Part shown: positions 33,559 to 42,513 of the stretch, one piece after another
How positions within the stretch are numbered: position 1 is the stretch's first letter
Layout: each line of letters begins with the position of its first letter
Assembly (NCBI GenBank): GCA_028485475.2
Contig: CP144143.1
Location: 1,364,001 to 1,428,000, forward strand
Source of the DNA: Chitinophagaceae bacterium C216
Lineage (GTDB): Bacteria > Bacteroidota > Bacteroidia > Chitinophagales > Chitinophagaceae
Reading direction: 5' to 3'
Length of the DNA stretch: 64,000 nucleotides
Made by a program: the position numbers and the translations under genes
The notes under the pieces: model-generated
Told to the model about the DNA's origin: nothing
The model's database searches: none
Seen by the model: only the letters and a program-made list of their open reading frames with translations

Positions 33559-34200
33559 TTATCGGATAGCATTACTCCAGATAAGCAGGCACAGTAAAAT
33601 TACCATCAATAAAATGAAAGCAGGCTTCCAGTTTTCCCAAAACATATTTGATTGCAGTGTGTTTTCTCTTTTTTTAAGCGTTTCGGTATGATTAGAAGGA
33701 ATTAAGCGTACCCTTTCTAATAAAGCAAGCTCATCTACTGCAGGCAAAATATTGATGATTCGTAAAAATTCACTCACGATTGCGTCATTAATGGAAATCT
33801 CATTGTGCTCCTGTAATATCGTTATGTTTCTATCGGATAACAATTCAAGCAGTTCGGTTTTAACGCCTTCTTTATTCATGCGATACTGGTCAATATAACT
33901 TAGCCGGGTACTGGTATCCAGTACTTCGGTAAGGATGTTTTCGGGGGTGATAATCGCATTTTGAAAGGGATTACCTTGTGCTTTGGCAAGCCATCTATCC
34001 TGTAAATATTGTTCTTTATTAGCTGGATTAGACAGTATTTCGTAAGCTTCTTTAATCAGTTCAAAATGCGCCTGAGCTCTTTTATTACCCGGATTTTTAT
34101 CAGGATGATAAAGATGTGCTAGTCTTCTATAGGCTGTTTTGATTTCAGCCAATGTGGCGGTAGGAGATATTTGTAATATTTCGTAATAATCAACGGTCAT
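33559..34200 (-). CDS. J-domain protein with C-terminal membrane anchor
   Basis: A 213-residue protein whose N-terminal 65 residues are a J domain: DYYEILQISPTATLAEIKTAYRRLAHLYHPDKNPGN with the HPD motif. The middle is charged and helical, and the last 25 residues form a membrane segment (FILLMVILLCLLIWS), so the J domain is probably held at the inner face of the membrane. It should recruit a DnaK-type chaperone; there are no zinc fingers, so it is not the canonical DnaJ. It sits 53 bases upstream of the rhomboid gene. Confidence 0.85.
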   Translation of the reverse strand: MTVDYYEILQISPTATLAEIKTAYRRLAHLYHPDKNPGNKRAQAHFELIKEAYEILSNPANKEQYLQDRWLAKAQGNPFQNAIITPENILTEVLDTSTRLSYIDQYRMNKEGVKTELLELLSDRNITILQEHNEISINDAIVSEFLRIINILPAVDELALLERVRLIPSNHTETLKKRENTLQSNMFWENWKPAFILLMVILLCLLIWSNAIR

Positions 34201-34451
34201 TTATGCTACAAATATGCCAATTCTTATGCTTCGCTCCTAAATTTTTTTGTGAGGGAAGGTTTTCTTGTAGCATCCTGATATTCAAAGGTTTCTTACGTGG
34301 GTCGCGATTTCTAAATGCAAAAGTTATCCTAAAAAGAATTAGGAAAAATAATTTAAGAGCGGTTCAAGCAACTTTACAGCAATCTATGCGTCATTAATAC
34401 AGAAGCGCGCAGCTCAAACAATACTTGTAACAGCAATAAAACGTTTCGATA
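34201..34451. other. 251-base gap between divergent genes
   Basis: This region separates the J-domain gene (minus) from the DUF6600 gene (plus) and must hold both promoters. A near match to the -7 box (TAACTTTTG on the minus strand near 34319-34327) is the only candidate noticed. No RNA or protein gene was recognised. Confidence 0.4.
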
Positions 34452-35825
34452 ATGAAAAGAATTATAAAATCGTTGGGACTAGGAGTATTGGTGTTGGTAG
34501 GTGCATTGATGGCACGTCCCGTTGAAGCACAACCTCGGGTAGGCGTAAGTATAAGCTTCCAGACCTTCTACGATGCTCTGAGTCCTTACGGAGAATGGAT
34601 CGATTATCCAGAATACGGTTATACTTGGCGTCCTCGAGTAGGAGCTAATTTCCGTCCTTATGCAACCAACGGTTATTGGATTTATACCAACGATTATGAA
34701 TGGATGTGGTATTCGGATTATGAGTGGGGGTGGGCTCCATTTCATTATGGTCGCTGGTTTTACGATCCCTTTTATGGATGGTTGTGGGTTCCTGGATATG
34801 ATTGGGCCCCGGCATGGGTAGTATGGCGTGGTGGTGGTGATTACTTTGGCTGGGCACCATTGCGTCCGGGTATCAGTATCTCCATTGGAATAGGAACATA
34901 CAATCCGCCTTACGACTACTGGACATTTGCTCCCAGTCGTTATATGACTTCGCGGTATATTTCTAGGTACTACTATCCGTATCGCAATAATGTTACCATT
35001 ATTAATCGTACCACTATCATCCACTATCATGGTAACCGAGGTGGCAGAGGCGGACATTATATCTCAGGCCCACGCAGAACCGATGTGGAAAGATATACTG
35101 GACGTATACGCCCTTTGAGCGTACGTAATTCTGATAGGCCGGGAAGGGCATCATTGAGTAGGAATGCGGTATCGGTGTATAGACCTACTGTCGAAAGAAG
35201 CAGTAAAGCTACTTATGCTCCTCGAACCGTGCAACGTTATGATAGGAGTGCTATAGCCCCTAGTCAGGCAAGAAACGATGGAAATAATTCGCGTAATACT
35301 AATCGTTCCGAATTAAGCAGGGATAGAAATGTGCGGGTGAATACTCCTCCACGTAGGGAAGATGCCATTCAAAACAGAGGAGCCGTAGGGAATAATGATA
35401 TAAGAAGTAATAATAACCGTCGTATTACTGATAACGCGTCCAGAACGAGGGAAAATAATATAGGCCGTACGGAGCAAATGCAAAGACAAAGGGTGGAGCA
35501 TGAGCAAAGAGCCCGTGAGGCAAGACAGCGCAGTGAGCAGGAACGTCAGGCACGTATTTCGGAAATGAGGCAGCGAAATGAAGCCGCCCAACAACAGCAA
35601 AGAGCCGCTGAGGCTAGACAGCGTAGTGTTCAACAGCAACAACAGCAACGTCAGGCCGAAGCTCAAAGACGTGCCAGAGAGGTACAAGCGCAAAGGCAAT
35701 CGGCCCCCCGAGTGGAAAGCCGGTCGCAGAGCCGTAGCTTCGAAAGCCGTAGTAGCAGCTCCGCCCCTAGTCGTTCAGCAGCACGCAGCGAGAGAAGCAG
35801 CCGTTCTGATCGTCGGTCTAGGTAA
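34452..35825 (+). CDS. DUF6600 family secreted protein with Q/R-rich tail
   Basis: A 457-residue exported protein. A signal peptide is followed by a W/Y-rich domain of about 150 residues, with repeats such as LSPYGEWIDYPEYGYTWRP, NGYWIYTNDYEWMW, DYEWGWAPFHYGRWFYDP and GWLWVPGYDWAPAWV, the hallmark of DUF6600. After residue 200 it becomes basic and low-complexity, with long stretches of Arg, Gln and Ser (for example QRAAEARQRS repeats) near the end, probably disordered or coiled coil. The function of the family is unknown. A terminator at 35869-35896 follows. Confidence 0.85.
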   Translation: MKRIIKSLGLGVLVLVGALMARPVEAQPRVGVSISFQTFYDALSPYGEWIDYPEYGYTWRPRVGANFRPYATNGYWIYTNDYEWMWYSDYEWGWAPFHYGRWFYDPFYGWLWVPGYDWAPAWVVWRGGGDYFGWAPLRPGISISIGIGTYNPPYDYWTFAPSRYMTSRYISRYYYPYRNNVTIINRTTIIHYHGNRGGRGGHYISGPRRTDVERYTGRIRPLSVRNSDRPGRASLSRNAVSVYRPTVERSSKATYAPRTVQRYDRSAIAPSQARNDGNNSRNTNRSELSRDRNVRVNTPPRREDAIQNRGAVGNNDIRSNNNRRITDNASRTRENNIGRTEQMQRQRVEHEQRAREARQRSEQERQARISEMRQRNEAAQQQQRAAEARQRSVQQQQQQRQAEAQRRAREVQAQRQSAPRVESRSQSRSFESRSSSSAPSRSAARSERSSRSDRRSR

Positions 35826-35868
35826 TGAAATAAGGCTTTAGTTTTTTATATATTTAAGGTTTAGGAAT

Positions 35869-35896
35869 CGGCTCCATTTTTATGGGGCTGTTTTTT
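35869..35896 (+). terminator. Terminator of the DUF6600 gene
   Basis: CGGCTCCA and TGGGGCTG form an 8-bp stem with two G-U pairs around a short T/A loop, followed by six T. Confidence 0.8.
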
Positions 35897-35935
35897 ATTG
35901 TTGCCCGGGAAGATGTAGAGTATGTTTATTTTGAT

Positions 35936-35943
35936 TATTTTAG
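35936..35943 (+). promoter_or_regulatory. Candidate -7 box of uxuA (TATTTTAG)
   Basis: TATTTTAG (one mismatch to TAnnTTTG) ends six bases before the uxuA ATG at 35950, again placing the expected transcription start at the start codon. Confidence 0.3.
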
Positions 35944-35949
35944 CAGATT

Positions 35950-37122
35950 ATGAGTTATAAGATGATTCAGACCATGCGTTGGTATGGTCCTAACGATGTT
36001 GTTTCGCTAAGCGACATTCTGCAGGCAGGAGCCACCGGAGTTGTTACAGCGCTACACCATATTCCCGTGGGCGAGGTATGGACTTCAGAAGAAATTCAGA
36101 AAAGAAAAAAAATTATTGAAGATGCCGGCCTTACTTGGGATGTGGTGGAAAGCTTGCCTGTACACGAGGATATCAAAAAAAGAGACGGGAATTACAAAAC
36201 CTGGATCGAGAACTACAAAATCAGCCTGAAAAATCTGGCTGAAAATGATATTCGTGTAGTTACTTACAACTTTATGCCGGTGCTGGATTGGGTAAGAACC
36301 AATCTGGACTATCCTACAGAAACAGGAGCCCTCTGTTTGCGTTTCGGATGGAAAGAGTTCATTGCATTTGATGTCTTTATACTGAAACGCGCCGGGGCGG
36401 AAAACGATTACGACGAAGCTGCCGTAAAAAAGGCTAAAAAATTCTTTGACGGCCTTAGCTTGAATGAAATTGAAAAGCTGAAAGTTTCCTGTTTAATGGG
36501 GCTTCCGGGATCCGATGGTCTGTTTACTACCGAGGAAGTGTTATCGCTTTTAAACGAGTACGGAAAAATATCTCCCGAACAACTACAGCAAAATCTATTC
36601 GACTTTCTGAATGAAATTACGCCTACAGCCGAAGAGTACGGAGTGCAACTGGCAATTCATCCCGATGATCCTCCCTATCCGATATTGGGATTGCCGCGTA
36701 TCATGAGCACTGATGCACATATTGAAGCGTTATTTAAAAATGTGCCTTCCAAAAGTGCAGGGCTCTGTTTCTGTACAGGATCCTATGGAGCCCGTAGGGA
36801 TAATGACCTGCTGGCAATGATAAAAAAATATGGAGATAGGGTGTACTTCCTACACTTGCGCAGTACCGAGGTGGATGAGGAAGGCAATTTCTTCGAAGCA
36901 AACCACCTTGAAGGTAAAGGCAATCTTATCGAGATTATCCATTATGTAACGCAATTACAGCAGGAGCAACAGCGCCGCATTCCCATGCGCCCCGATCACG
37001 GCCATCAGATGTTGGACGACTTGAATAAAAAAACCTATCCTGGATATTCAGCTATAGGTAGATTAAAAGGGTTGGCAGAAATACGAGGCGTGGAAGAAGC
37101 TATTCATAAATTAAAGCTGTAG
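35950..37122 (+). CDS. uxuA: Mannonate dehydratase
   Basis: Dehydrates D-mannonate to 2-keto-3-deoxygluconate in glucuronate degradation. The 390-residue protein is a TIM-barrel enzyme of the UxuA family: MRWYGPNDVVSLSDILQAGATGVVTALHHIPVGEVW at the start, GLTWDVVESLPVHEDIK, TYNFMPVLDWVRTNL, VQLAIHPDDPPYPILGLPRI, GLCFCTGSYGARRDNDLL, and YFLHLRSTEVDEEGNFFEANHLEGKG, with Asp-His metal residues in MRPDHGHQM at the end. No other uronate genes are adjacent. A terminator shared with the convergent symporter gene follows. Confidence 0.96.
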   Translation: MSYKMIQTMRWYGPNDVVSLSDILQAGATGVVTALHHIPVGEVWTSEEIQKRKKIIEDAGLTWDVVESLPVHEDIKKRDGNYKTWIENYKISLKNLAENDIRVVTYNFMPVLDWVRTNLDYPTETGALCLRFGWKEFIAFDVFILKRAGAENDYDEAAVKKAKKFFDGLSLNEIEKLKVSCLMGLPGSDGLFTTEEVLSLLNEYGKISPEQLQQNLFDFLNEITPTAEEYGVQLAIHPDDPPYPILGLPRIMSTDAHIEALFKNVPSKSAGLCFCTGSYGARRDNDLLAMIKKYGDRVYFLHLRSTEVDEEGNFFEANHLEGKGNLIEIIHYVTQLQQEQQRRIPMRPDHGHQMLDDLNKKTYPGYSAIGRLKGLAEIRGVEEAIHKLKL

Positions 37123-37147
37123 CCTACGCTATAAAAGCATATAAAAG

Positions 37148-37179
37148 AAAGGCCTGCAATATAAGTATGCAGGCTTTTT
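37148..37179. terminator. Shared terminator between uxuA and the symporter gene
   Basis: GCCTGCA (37152-37158) pairs with TGCAGGC (37168-37174) around a 9-base loop; flanking AAA/TTT bases extend the stem through a G-U pair and it runs into T's on the plus strand. Confidence 0.8.
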
Positions 37180-37207
37180 ATTTAGATATAGATGTATCAA
37201 ATTCAGA

Positions 37208-38491
37208 TCATCTTTGATTAAGGGCTTCCTCTAGTTTCTTCTTATCTAATTGTTTCTCCCAATTGGCTACCACTATCGTTGCTACCGCATTGCCGGTAAT
37301 GTTGGTTAGGGCACGGCACTCACTCATGAAACGATCGATCCCCAAAATTAAAGTCATTCCAGCTATAGGCACTTCGGGTACAACTGCCAGTGTCGCTGCT
37401 AATGTAATGAAACCCGCACCACTTACTCCAGCAGCTCCTTTGGAGCTAAGCATGGCAACAAGCAGCAATACAATCTGACTTTCTAAGGATAATTCGATAT
37501 TACAGGCTTGTGCAATGAATAAGGCGGCCAATGTCATATAAATATTGGTCCCATCCAGATTAAAGGAATAGCCTGTAGGCACTACCAACCCTACGATAGA
37601 TTTGGGGCATCCTGCTTTCTCCATCTTCTGCATAAGCATGGGCAGGGCAGCCTCTGAAGAGCTGGTTCCTAACACCAGCAATAGTTCATCCTTGATGTAT
37701 TTAAGAAATTTGAAAATGGAAAACCCGTTATATTTTGCTACAGCTCCCAACACAACCAGAACAAAGAAAATAGATGTTGTATAAAAGGTAATAACTAGCA
37801 TGAGCAGATTGCCAATAGACTCTATCCCGTATTTTCCAATAGTAAAGGCCATGGCACCAAAAGCTCCTATGGGAGCTAGTTTCATTAGAATAGCAACAAT
37901 TTTGAACACAGGATAGGACAACGCTTCCAGAAAATCCAGTACAGGCTTGCTATGGGGCAGTGTTAATGAAATAGATATTCCAAACAAAATGGCGATTAAT
38001 AGAATCTGCAGAATATTATCTCCCGTAAGCGGGCTTACGAGTGTTTTAGGGATGATGTCGAGAATAAAGTTGATAAGGGAGCTTTCATGTGCTTTGTCGA
38101 CATATTTTGAAATCGCCGAGGCTTCTAGTGTGGCAGGGTTGATATTTAATCCTTTGCCGGGTTGTACAATATTGCTTACTAGCAAGCCAATGATAAGAGC
38201 CAGCGTAGAAAAGGTAATGAAATAGATAAACGCTTTGGAGGCGACACGCCCTATTTTTTTCATGTCGTTCATCGATGCAATACCCACCGTAATGGTGATA
38301 AAGATTACAGGAGCAATGATCATTTTGATCAATCCTATAAATCCATCACCCAGCGGTTTCATTTTTTCTCCTAGAGATGGGTAAAAATAACCGAGCAATA
38401 TGCCGATGACGATGGCTATTAAAACCTGAACATACAGTATCTGATAAAACTTTTTCTTCTTATATGGCGAAGAAGCAACCCCCTGTATCAT
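37208..38491 (-). CDS. Dicarboxylate/amino acid:cation symporter (DctA/GltP family)
   Basis: A 427-residue inner-membrane symporter with about eight helices and two re-entrant loops. The family marks are the serine-rich loop [21 protein letters not shown], the substrate region [20 protein letters not shown], the [21 protein letters not shown] loop, and the [24 protein letters not shown] segment near the C-terminus with the conserved Asp and Asn residues. The short TSSSEAALP signature fits dicarboxylate and glutamate transporters alike, so the substrate is not decided. It is convergent with uxuA and has no regulator gene beside it. Confidence 0.92.
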   Translation of the reverse strand: MIQGVASSPYKKKKFYQILYVQVLIAIVIGILLGYFYPSLGEKMKPLGDGFIGLIKMIIAPVIFITITVGIASMNDMKKIGRVASKAFIYFITFSTLALIIGLLVSNIVQPGKGLNINPATLEASAISKYVDKAHESSLINFILDIIPKTLVSPLTGDNILQILLIAILFGISISLTLPHSKPVLDFLEALSYPVFKIVAILMKLAPIGAFGAMAFTIGKYGIESIGNLLMLVITFYTTSIFFVLVVLGAVAKYNGFSIFKFLKYIKDELLLVLGTSSSEAALPMLMQKMEKAGCPKSIVGLVVPTGYSFNLDGTNIYMTLAALFIAQACNIELSLESQIVLLLVAMLSSKGAAGVSGAGFITLAATLAVVPEVPIAGMTLILGIDRFMSECRALTNITGNAVATIVVANWEKQLDKKKLEEALNQR

Positions 38492-38579
38492 TAGTAATAT
38501 ACGCTTTAAAGGGGCGTAAATTATATAAAAATATCAATAATGAAAAGAATGGAAGGAGAGACGTCTTGAGATAAACTCT

Positions 38580-39278
38580 TTAATGGCAGCTTACTCCTTG
38601 CGTTGATTTAACCATCGGACTAATAAAGGGGATATTAAGGTTGAGGCCTCTCAGAATCATCAGCACAGCTATCATTATTGTAAATACTGGGATAAGTTTT
38701 ACCATTCTGGTTTTAAAAGAGTGAGATAGATATTTGCTTACTATCATAAAGCTGGACATAAGCGGAAGTGTGCCCAATCCGAACATGAACATCAGAAGGG
38801 CTCCATGTAGCCCATTCCCTGTAGCTATTGCCGATGCTATAGCGATATACACTAAGCCGCAGGGTAGAAAACCGTTTATCATGCCTATCCATAAATAGGG
38901 TACATGGTTTTTGCTGTTCAGCAGGCCGCCTAGTTTTTGCTGAATGTATTGATGAAATGTATTTCTTGTTTTAATAGGGTAGGGAGTAAAGTATTTTACT
39001 GCAATAAACAGTAACATAACACCGCCCAAAATGATGGAGACCAACTGCTGATATCCGGCCATAAATAATCCATAGCCTAAGCTTCCGAAAAGGCCACCCA
39101 TAGCACCATAGGTGAGGGATCTTCCCAAATTGTATAGTGCAACAGCTGTGAGTCGTCTCGATATGGTGGGTTGTTGTATCGGAAGCACTAAGGTAATAGG
39201 ACCGCACATGCCTATGCAGTGAAAGCTGCCCAGAAGGCCTATAGTAAATCCTGTGATGATTATTCCTCCGATACTCAT
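38580..39278 (-). CDS. SafE/TauE-like membrane protein of the cbb3 cluster
   Basis: A 232-residue membrane protein with about six helices of the sulfite exporter TauE/SafE-like family that sits at the end of cbb3 oxidase loci in many Bacteroidota. Visible are GFTIGLLGSFHCIGMCGPITLVLP near the start, NLGRSLTYGAMGGLFGSLGYGLF and the matching second half, GMINGFLPCGLVYIAIASAIATGN, with the paired cysteines (HCIGMC and LPCG) of the CcdA-like fold. In other genomes a similar protein (CcoH-adjacent) is linked to copper or redox work in oxidase assembly; the exact role is not known. It begins three bases after ccoH. Confidence 0.85.
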   Translation of the reverse strand: MSIGGIIITGFTIGLLGSFHCIGMCGPITLVLPIQQPTISRRLTAVALYNLGRSLTYGAMGGLFGSLGYGLFMAGYQQLVSIILGGVMLLFIAVKYFTPYPIKTRNTFHQYIQQKLGGLLNSKNHVPYLWIGMINGFLPCGLVYIAIASAIATGNGLHGALLMFMFGLGTLPLMSSFMIVSKYLSHSFKTRMVKLIPVFTIMIAVLMILRGLNLNIPFISPMVKSTQGVSCH

Positions 39279-39281
39279 GGT

Positions 39282-39722
39282 TTAATTGTTGATGACGAAC
39301 CTCATTTCTTTATAATAAGGGATTTCTCTGCAGTGCCAGTTTATTGTAACAATATACATGCCTGGCGATAACTGTTCTTTGTTGATTATTTGTATTCCGT
39401 TTTTGTCAACCATCACAGGTATGCTAATGTCTTTGCTTTTGTCTGCGGGACGCATAAACGTTATGGTGCCGATTGCTCCTGCTTCAAAGCTTTGGTGCGG
39501 CAATTGAATGTAAATCATGTTCAGGCTATCTTTTATCTGAACCGTATCTGCAAGTTGTGCCAAATTGTTTTTGGCATTGATGACCTCCTGATACTGTAGT
39601 TCCTTCAGATAATATTCTTCATCTACCATTTCGTTGGTTTGCTGATGAGCTATAACTACCATAGTCATCATGCCTGCTATGAATACAATGATTCCGGCTA
39701 ATATTTTAAATCCCCAATTCAT
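39282..39722 (-). CDS. ccoH: FixH-like cbb3 oxidase assembly protein
   Basis: A 146-residue protein with one N-terminal membrane helix (residues 5-24) and a periplasmic beta-rich domain, the layout of FixH/CcoH, a factor for assembly or stability of the cbb3 oxidase. It has the WHCREIPYYKEMRFVIN end typical of the family. The gene lies five bases downstream of ccoG and three upstream of the SafE-like gene, within the operon. Confidence 0.9.
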   Translation of the reverse strand: MNWGFKILAGIIVFIAGMMTMVVIAHQQTNEMVDEEYYLKELQYQEVINAKNNLAQLADTVQIKDSLNMIYIQLPHQSFEAGAIGTITFMRPADKSKDISIPVMVDKNGIQIINKEQLSPGMYIVTINWHCREIPYYKEMRFVINN

Positions 39723-39727
39723 ATGTT

Positions 39728-41146
39728 TTAGCTAAAGGGTCCAAGAAATGTTGTTTTTATAGTCTGTAATTTGTTTTCTTCGCTATATACATCGATTTTA
39801 ATTTTCTGACTCCTCTGTTTTACTGCTCTGTCGGGTAAAATAACGAAGAAGAAAATTTCATTAATAGATTCAGGTTTTAAAGTGATATTAGGTATACCTA
39901 TCAGTTTAATTTCACCTCCTTCTATATGGTTTAATTTGAGATGAACCTTTATCGGTTGGTGGGTTTTGTTAATAATTTTGGCATTGTACAAATTGCTAAG
40001 TTTGCCTTCTGGTACTTCCTGATAGAGTTGCCCTTTTACCCGTGCGATAGAAGTGTCGATACTTCTTCGTGTAAAAATCATTACCGACATGGCCGCTAGA
40101 AGTAAAAACAGCATAATGCTGTATCCTAGTACTTTTCCGCTAAATCGGAAATTTTGTCCATGTTGGATTTCATTTTCGGATGCATAGCGAATCAATCCTG
40201 TAGGACGATTTAATTTTAGCATAACACTATCGCATGCATCCGCACAGGCAGTACATCCTATACATTCCATCTGAACACCGTTACGTATGTCAATACCAGT
40301 AGGGCATACGTTTACGCATAATTTGCAGTCAACGCAGTCTCCTCGTGGTCTTGAATTATTTTCTGTATGCTTTTTTAGTTTCCCTCTTGGTTCCCCCCGG
40401 TTGTAATCGTAAGCAATAAGCATCGTATTTTTATCGAAGAGTACACTTTGTAGCCTACCATAAGGACAAACAGTAGTACAAACAAGATCTCTTACAAACG
40501 CATACACACTGAAAAATAGCAAAGTGAATACCAGCAAACCGCTTAGTAATCCGAAGTTTTCAGAAATAGGCGCCGCAATCATGTTTTTTAGTTCATCAAT
40601 ACCAACGATGTAGGAGAGAAAAGTATTGGCAATGAGAAAGGATAGTACAAAAAAGAGTACGTACTTAATGATGCGACGCCATAAGAAATCGAAAGATTGT
40701 TTATGCTGAGCACGTTTTTTCTGTTGTGTTGGGGTTCCTTCTATCCACCATTCTAATTTTCGAAACACAAATTCCATAAAAATGGTTTGTGGGCATACCC
40801 ATCCGCAAAACAGCCGGCCATACACTACAGTAAAAAGTGCGATAAATATTACCATAGTAATCATGCCCAGCGCGAATATGATAAAATCCTGCGGCCAGAA
40901 TATTTTACTAAACAGTATGAATTTGCCTTCAAAGAAGTTCAGCATGATAAAAGGCATGCCGTTTACCTTTATAAACGGCATGGTGAAAAAAACAATCAGA
41001 TATAACCAGGCAAGGATAGTGCGTGCTTTATAAAATCGGCCTGCCGGCTGTTGTGCATATATCCATTTTCTTTTTCCTTTTTCGGTGACCGAAGCAATTC
41101 TGTCTCTATATGTTTCTTCTTGTATGGATGATATTGGTTCGTTCAT
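39728..41146 (-). CDS. ccoG: cbb3 oxidase accessory protein CcoG (FixG), iron-sulfur
   Basis: A 472-residue membrane protein with about five helices and two 4Fe-4S clusters. CcoG is needed for copper delivery or maturation of cbb3 oxidase (established in Rhodobacter). The cysteines are in CVDCKLCVNVCPTG and CIGCTACADACDS near residues 265-300, with earlier Cys in FCGWVCPQTIFMEFVFRK and LVCTTVCPYGRLQ; the C-terminal region is an Ig-like beta domain (KINLNHIEGGEI-type strands) preceding a final VTFLGP-like tail. The gene lies 13 bases after ccoP. Confidence 0.96.
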   Translation of the reverse strand: MNEPISSIQEETYRDRIASVTEKGKRKWIYAQQPAGRFYKARTILAWLYLIVFFTMPFIKVNGMPFIMLNFFEGKFILFSKIFWPQDFIIFALGMITMVIFIALFTVVYGRLFCGWVCPQTIFMEFVFRKLEWWIEGTPTQQKKRAQHKQSFDFLWRRIIKYVLFFVLSFLIANTFLSYIVGIDELKNMIAAPISENFGLLSGLLVFTLLFFSVYAFVRDLVCTTVCPYGRLQSVLFDKNTMLIAYDYNRGEPRGKLKKHTENNSRPRGDCVDCKLCVNVCPTGIDIRNGVQMECIGCTACADACDSVMLKLNRPTGLIRYASENEIQHGQNFRFSGKVLGYSIMLFLLLAAMSVMIFTRRSIDTSIARVKGQLYQEVPEGKLSNLYNAKIINKTHQPIKVHLKLNHIEGGEIKLIGIPNITLKPESINEIFFFVILPDRAVKQRSQKIKIDVYSEENKLQTIKTTFLGPFS

Positions 41147-41159
41147 ATTGTTGTCGTGT

Positions 41160-42350
41160 CTATTGCGCTACCAATTCATTACTATCATTCCCTGTTGAGC
41201 TGTTGTCAGAAGTATTATTATTTTCCACAACTTCTTCAATGTATTCTTCTCCCTGTGGTTCTTTTGCTCCGGGCGGATTCGTATTTTGAATGGATTTTAT
41301 ATAACTAGTTAGCTGTGCTATCTGTACCGGAGAGAAATCATCTTTCCAAGATTTCATTCCCTGTGCAGGCCAGCCATATTTGATGCTTTTGAAAATATCG
41401 CTGAGACTGCCACCGTGTAGCCAATATTTGTCGGTAAGGTTCGGCCCCACACCTCCTTGACCTTTGTCACCATGGCAAGCCGTGCAGTTGGTGGCATAAA
41501 GTTTGGCACCGGCCGCTATGCCTGCAGCATCCAACATGGTTACGTTGGTTTCATCCACCTTGTTGGCTTGTTTTTTCAGATATTCTTCCTGTTTAGCTCT
41601 GGCAATAGCTACTTCTCGCTCATATTCTTCTATCTGACTCAAACCACTGCCCGATACTTCATAGCGCCATAGATAGATTACAGCAAATACAATACTGGCA
41701 GTAAATGCTATTTTAAACCATGGTGGTGTTACGTTGTTCAATTCGCGAATGCCATCATAGCTATGTCCCGTATCAATTTGTGCTTCATGTTCTATGGGTT
41801 GGAACTTATTAATGCGCTCCCAAAAACTTTGAAAGGCCGTTTTAGATTTTTGTTCTGTAGGAGCTTTTGCTGCTGCTAAGGATTCCTCATAATCTTTTAT
41901 GCCGGTAAAATATTTAATCCATTTTGCAAACAGAAAAATGGTAATCATTTCCAACAATATGATGATGAGCATTACCCCCCTGAAAAAATCAGCTTCTGTA
42001 AATGTATATGTGGGGGTGACAGGGGCTTCGGTATCGCCTCCCTGTGCAGCGGCCACGCCCCACCATACAAGAGCTATCAGTACTAATAGCGTTTTAATAC
42101 TTTCGGATGTGGCAGTTTTCTTTCTGTGTCTATGATAACTGATGGCTGATTTTAATACATTTCCTAGTCCGATGATTACAAGTCCTAGAAATACGGCACA
42201 TGCTATTAGTATATCATTGGAACTGATAAATCCGAATGATGTTTTTGCAGCAGTCGCTGCATCTTGGGCCTGTATAGTTGTAAGAGATAATGATAGGAGT
42301 ATTGTAATATATATGAATTTCAGGTTCCCCATAAAAACTGATTTAATCAT
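41160..42350 (-). CDS. ccoP: cbb3 oxidase subunit III (CcoP), mono-haem
   Basis: A 396-residue membrane-anchored cytochrome c carrying electrons to the oxidase core. Two or three N-terminal membrane helices (up to about residue 150) precede a FixP-like periplasmic part. There is one c-type haem site, NCTACHGDKGQGGVGPN (Cys289, Cys292, His293) with a likely axial Met332, whereas proteobacterial CcoP usually has two such sites. The tail is rich in Asn and Glu. The ATG overlaps the stop of ccoQ (ATGATTAA), so the two are translationally coupled. Confidence 0.94.
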   Translation of the reverse strand: MIKSVFMGNLKFIYITILLSLSLTTIQAQDAATAAKTSFGFISSNDILIACAVFLGLVIIGLGNVLKSAISYHRHRKKTATSESIKTLLVLIALVWWGVAAAQGGDTEAPVTPTYTFTEADFFRGVMLIIILLEMITIFLFAKWIKYFTGIKDYEESLAAAKAPTEQKSKTAFQSFWERINKFQPIEHEAQIDTGHSYDGIRELNNVTPPWFKIAFTASIVFAVIYLWRYEVSGSGLSQIEEYEREVAIARAKQEEYLKKQANKVDETNVTMLDAAGIAAGAKLYATNCTACHGDKGQGGVGPNLTDKYWLHGGSLSDIFKSIKYGWPAQGMKSWKDDFSPVQIAQLTSYIKSIQNTNPPGAKEPQGEEYIEEVVENNNTSDNSSTGNDSNELVAQ

Positions 42351-42507
42351 TGTCTAACGGAAGATTTTCAACATGCTCAATAGTTTTTTTATCTGTTCGT
42401 AACACCCACAGCGTAACTAGTATAAAAAAGGTTACAAACAATAGCAGAGAGATAATGGGATAAATACTTACCCCTGTTATTTTTTCCAGATAGTACGTGA
42501 ATTTCAT
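42343..42507 (-). CDS. ccoQ: cbb3 oxidase small subunit CcoQ-like
   Basis: A 54-residue membrane peptide, too short to be found by length-based calling. It begins MKFTYYLEKITG, has one membrane helix (about residues 15-37, YPIISLLLFVTFFILVTLWV) and a charged cytoplasmic tail (RTDKKTIEHVENLPLDND). The length and layout are those of CcoQ/FixQ, which stabilises the oxidase complex, and the position between ccoNO and ccoP is the standard one. It starts 6 bases after the end of ccoNO, and its stop overlaps the ccoP start. Confidence 0.88.
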   Translation of the reverse strand: MKFTYYLEKITGVSIYPIISLLLFVTFFILVTLWVLRTDKKTIEHVENLPLDND

Positions 42508-42513
42508 ATTGCG

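Noticed and set aside
34203-34397. Plus-strand 64-codon frame upstream of the DUF6600 gene.
   Set aside because: Composition is unlike a real protein, no ribosome binding site, and it lies in the divergent promoter region.
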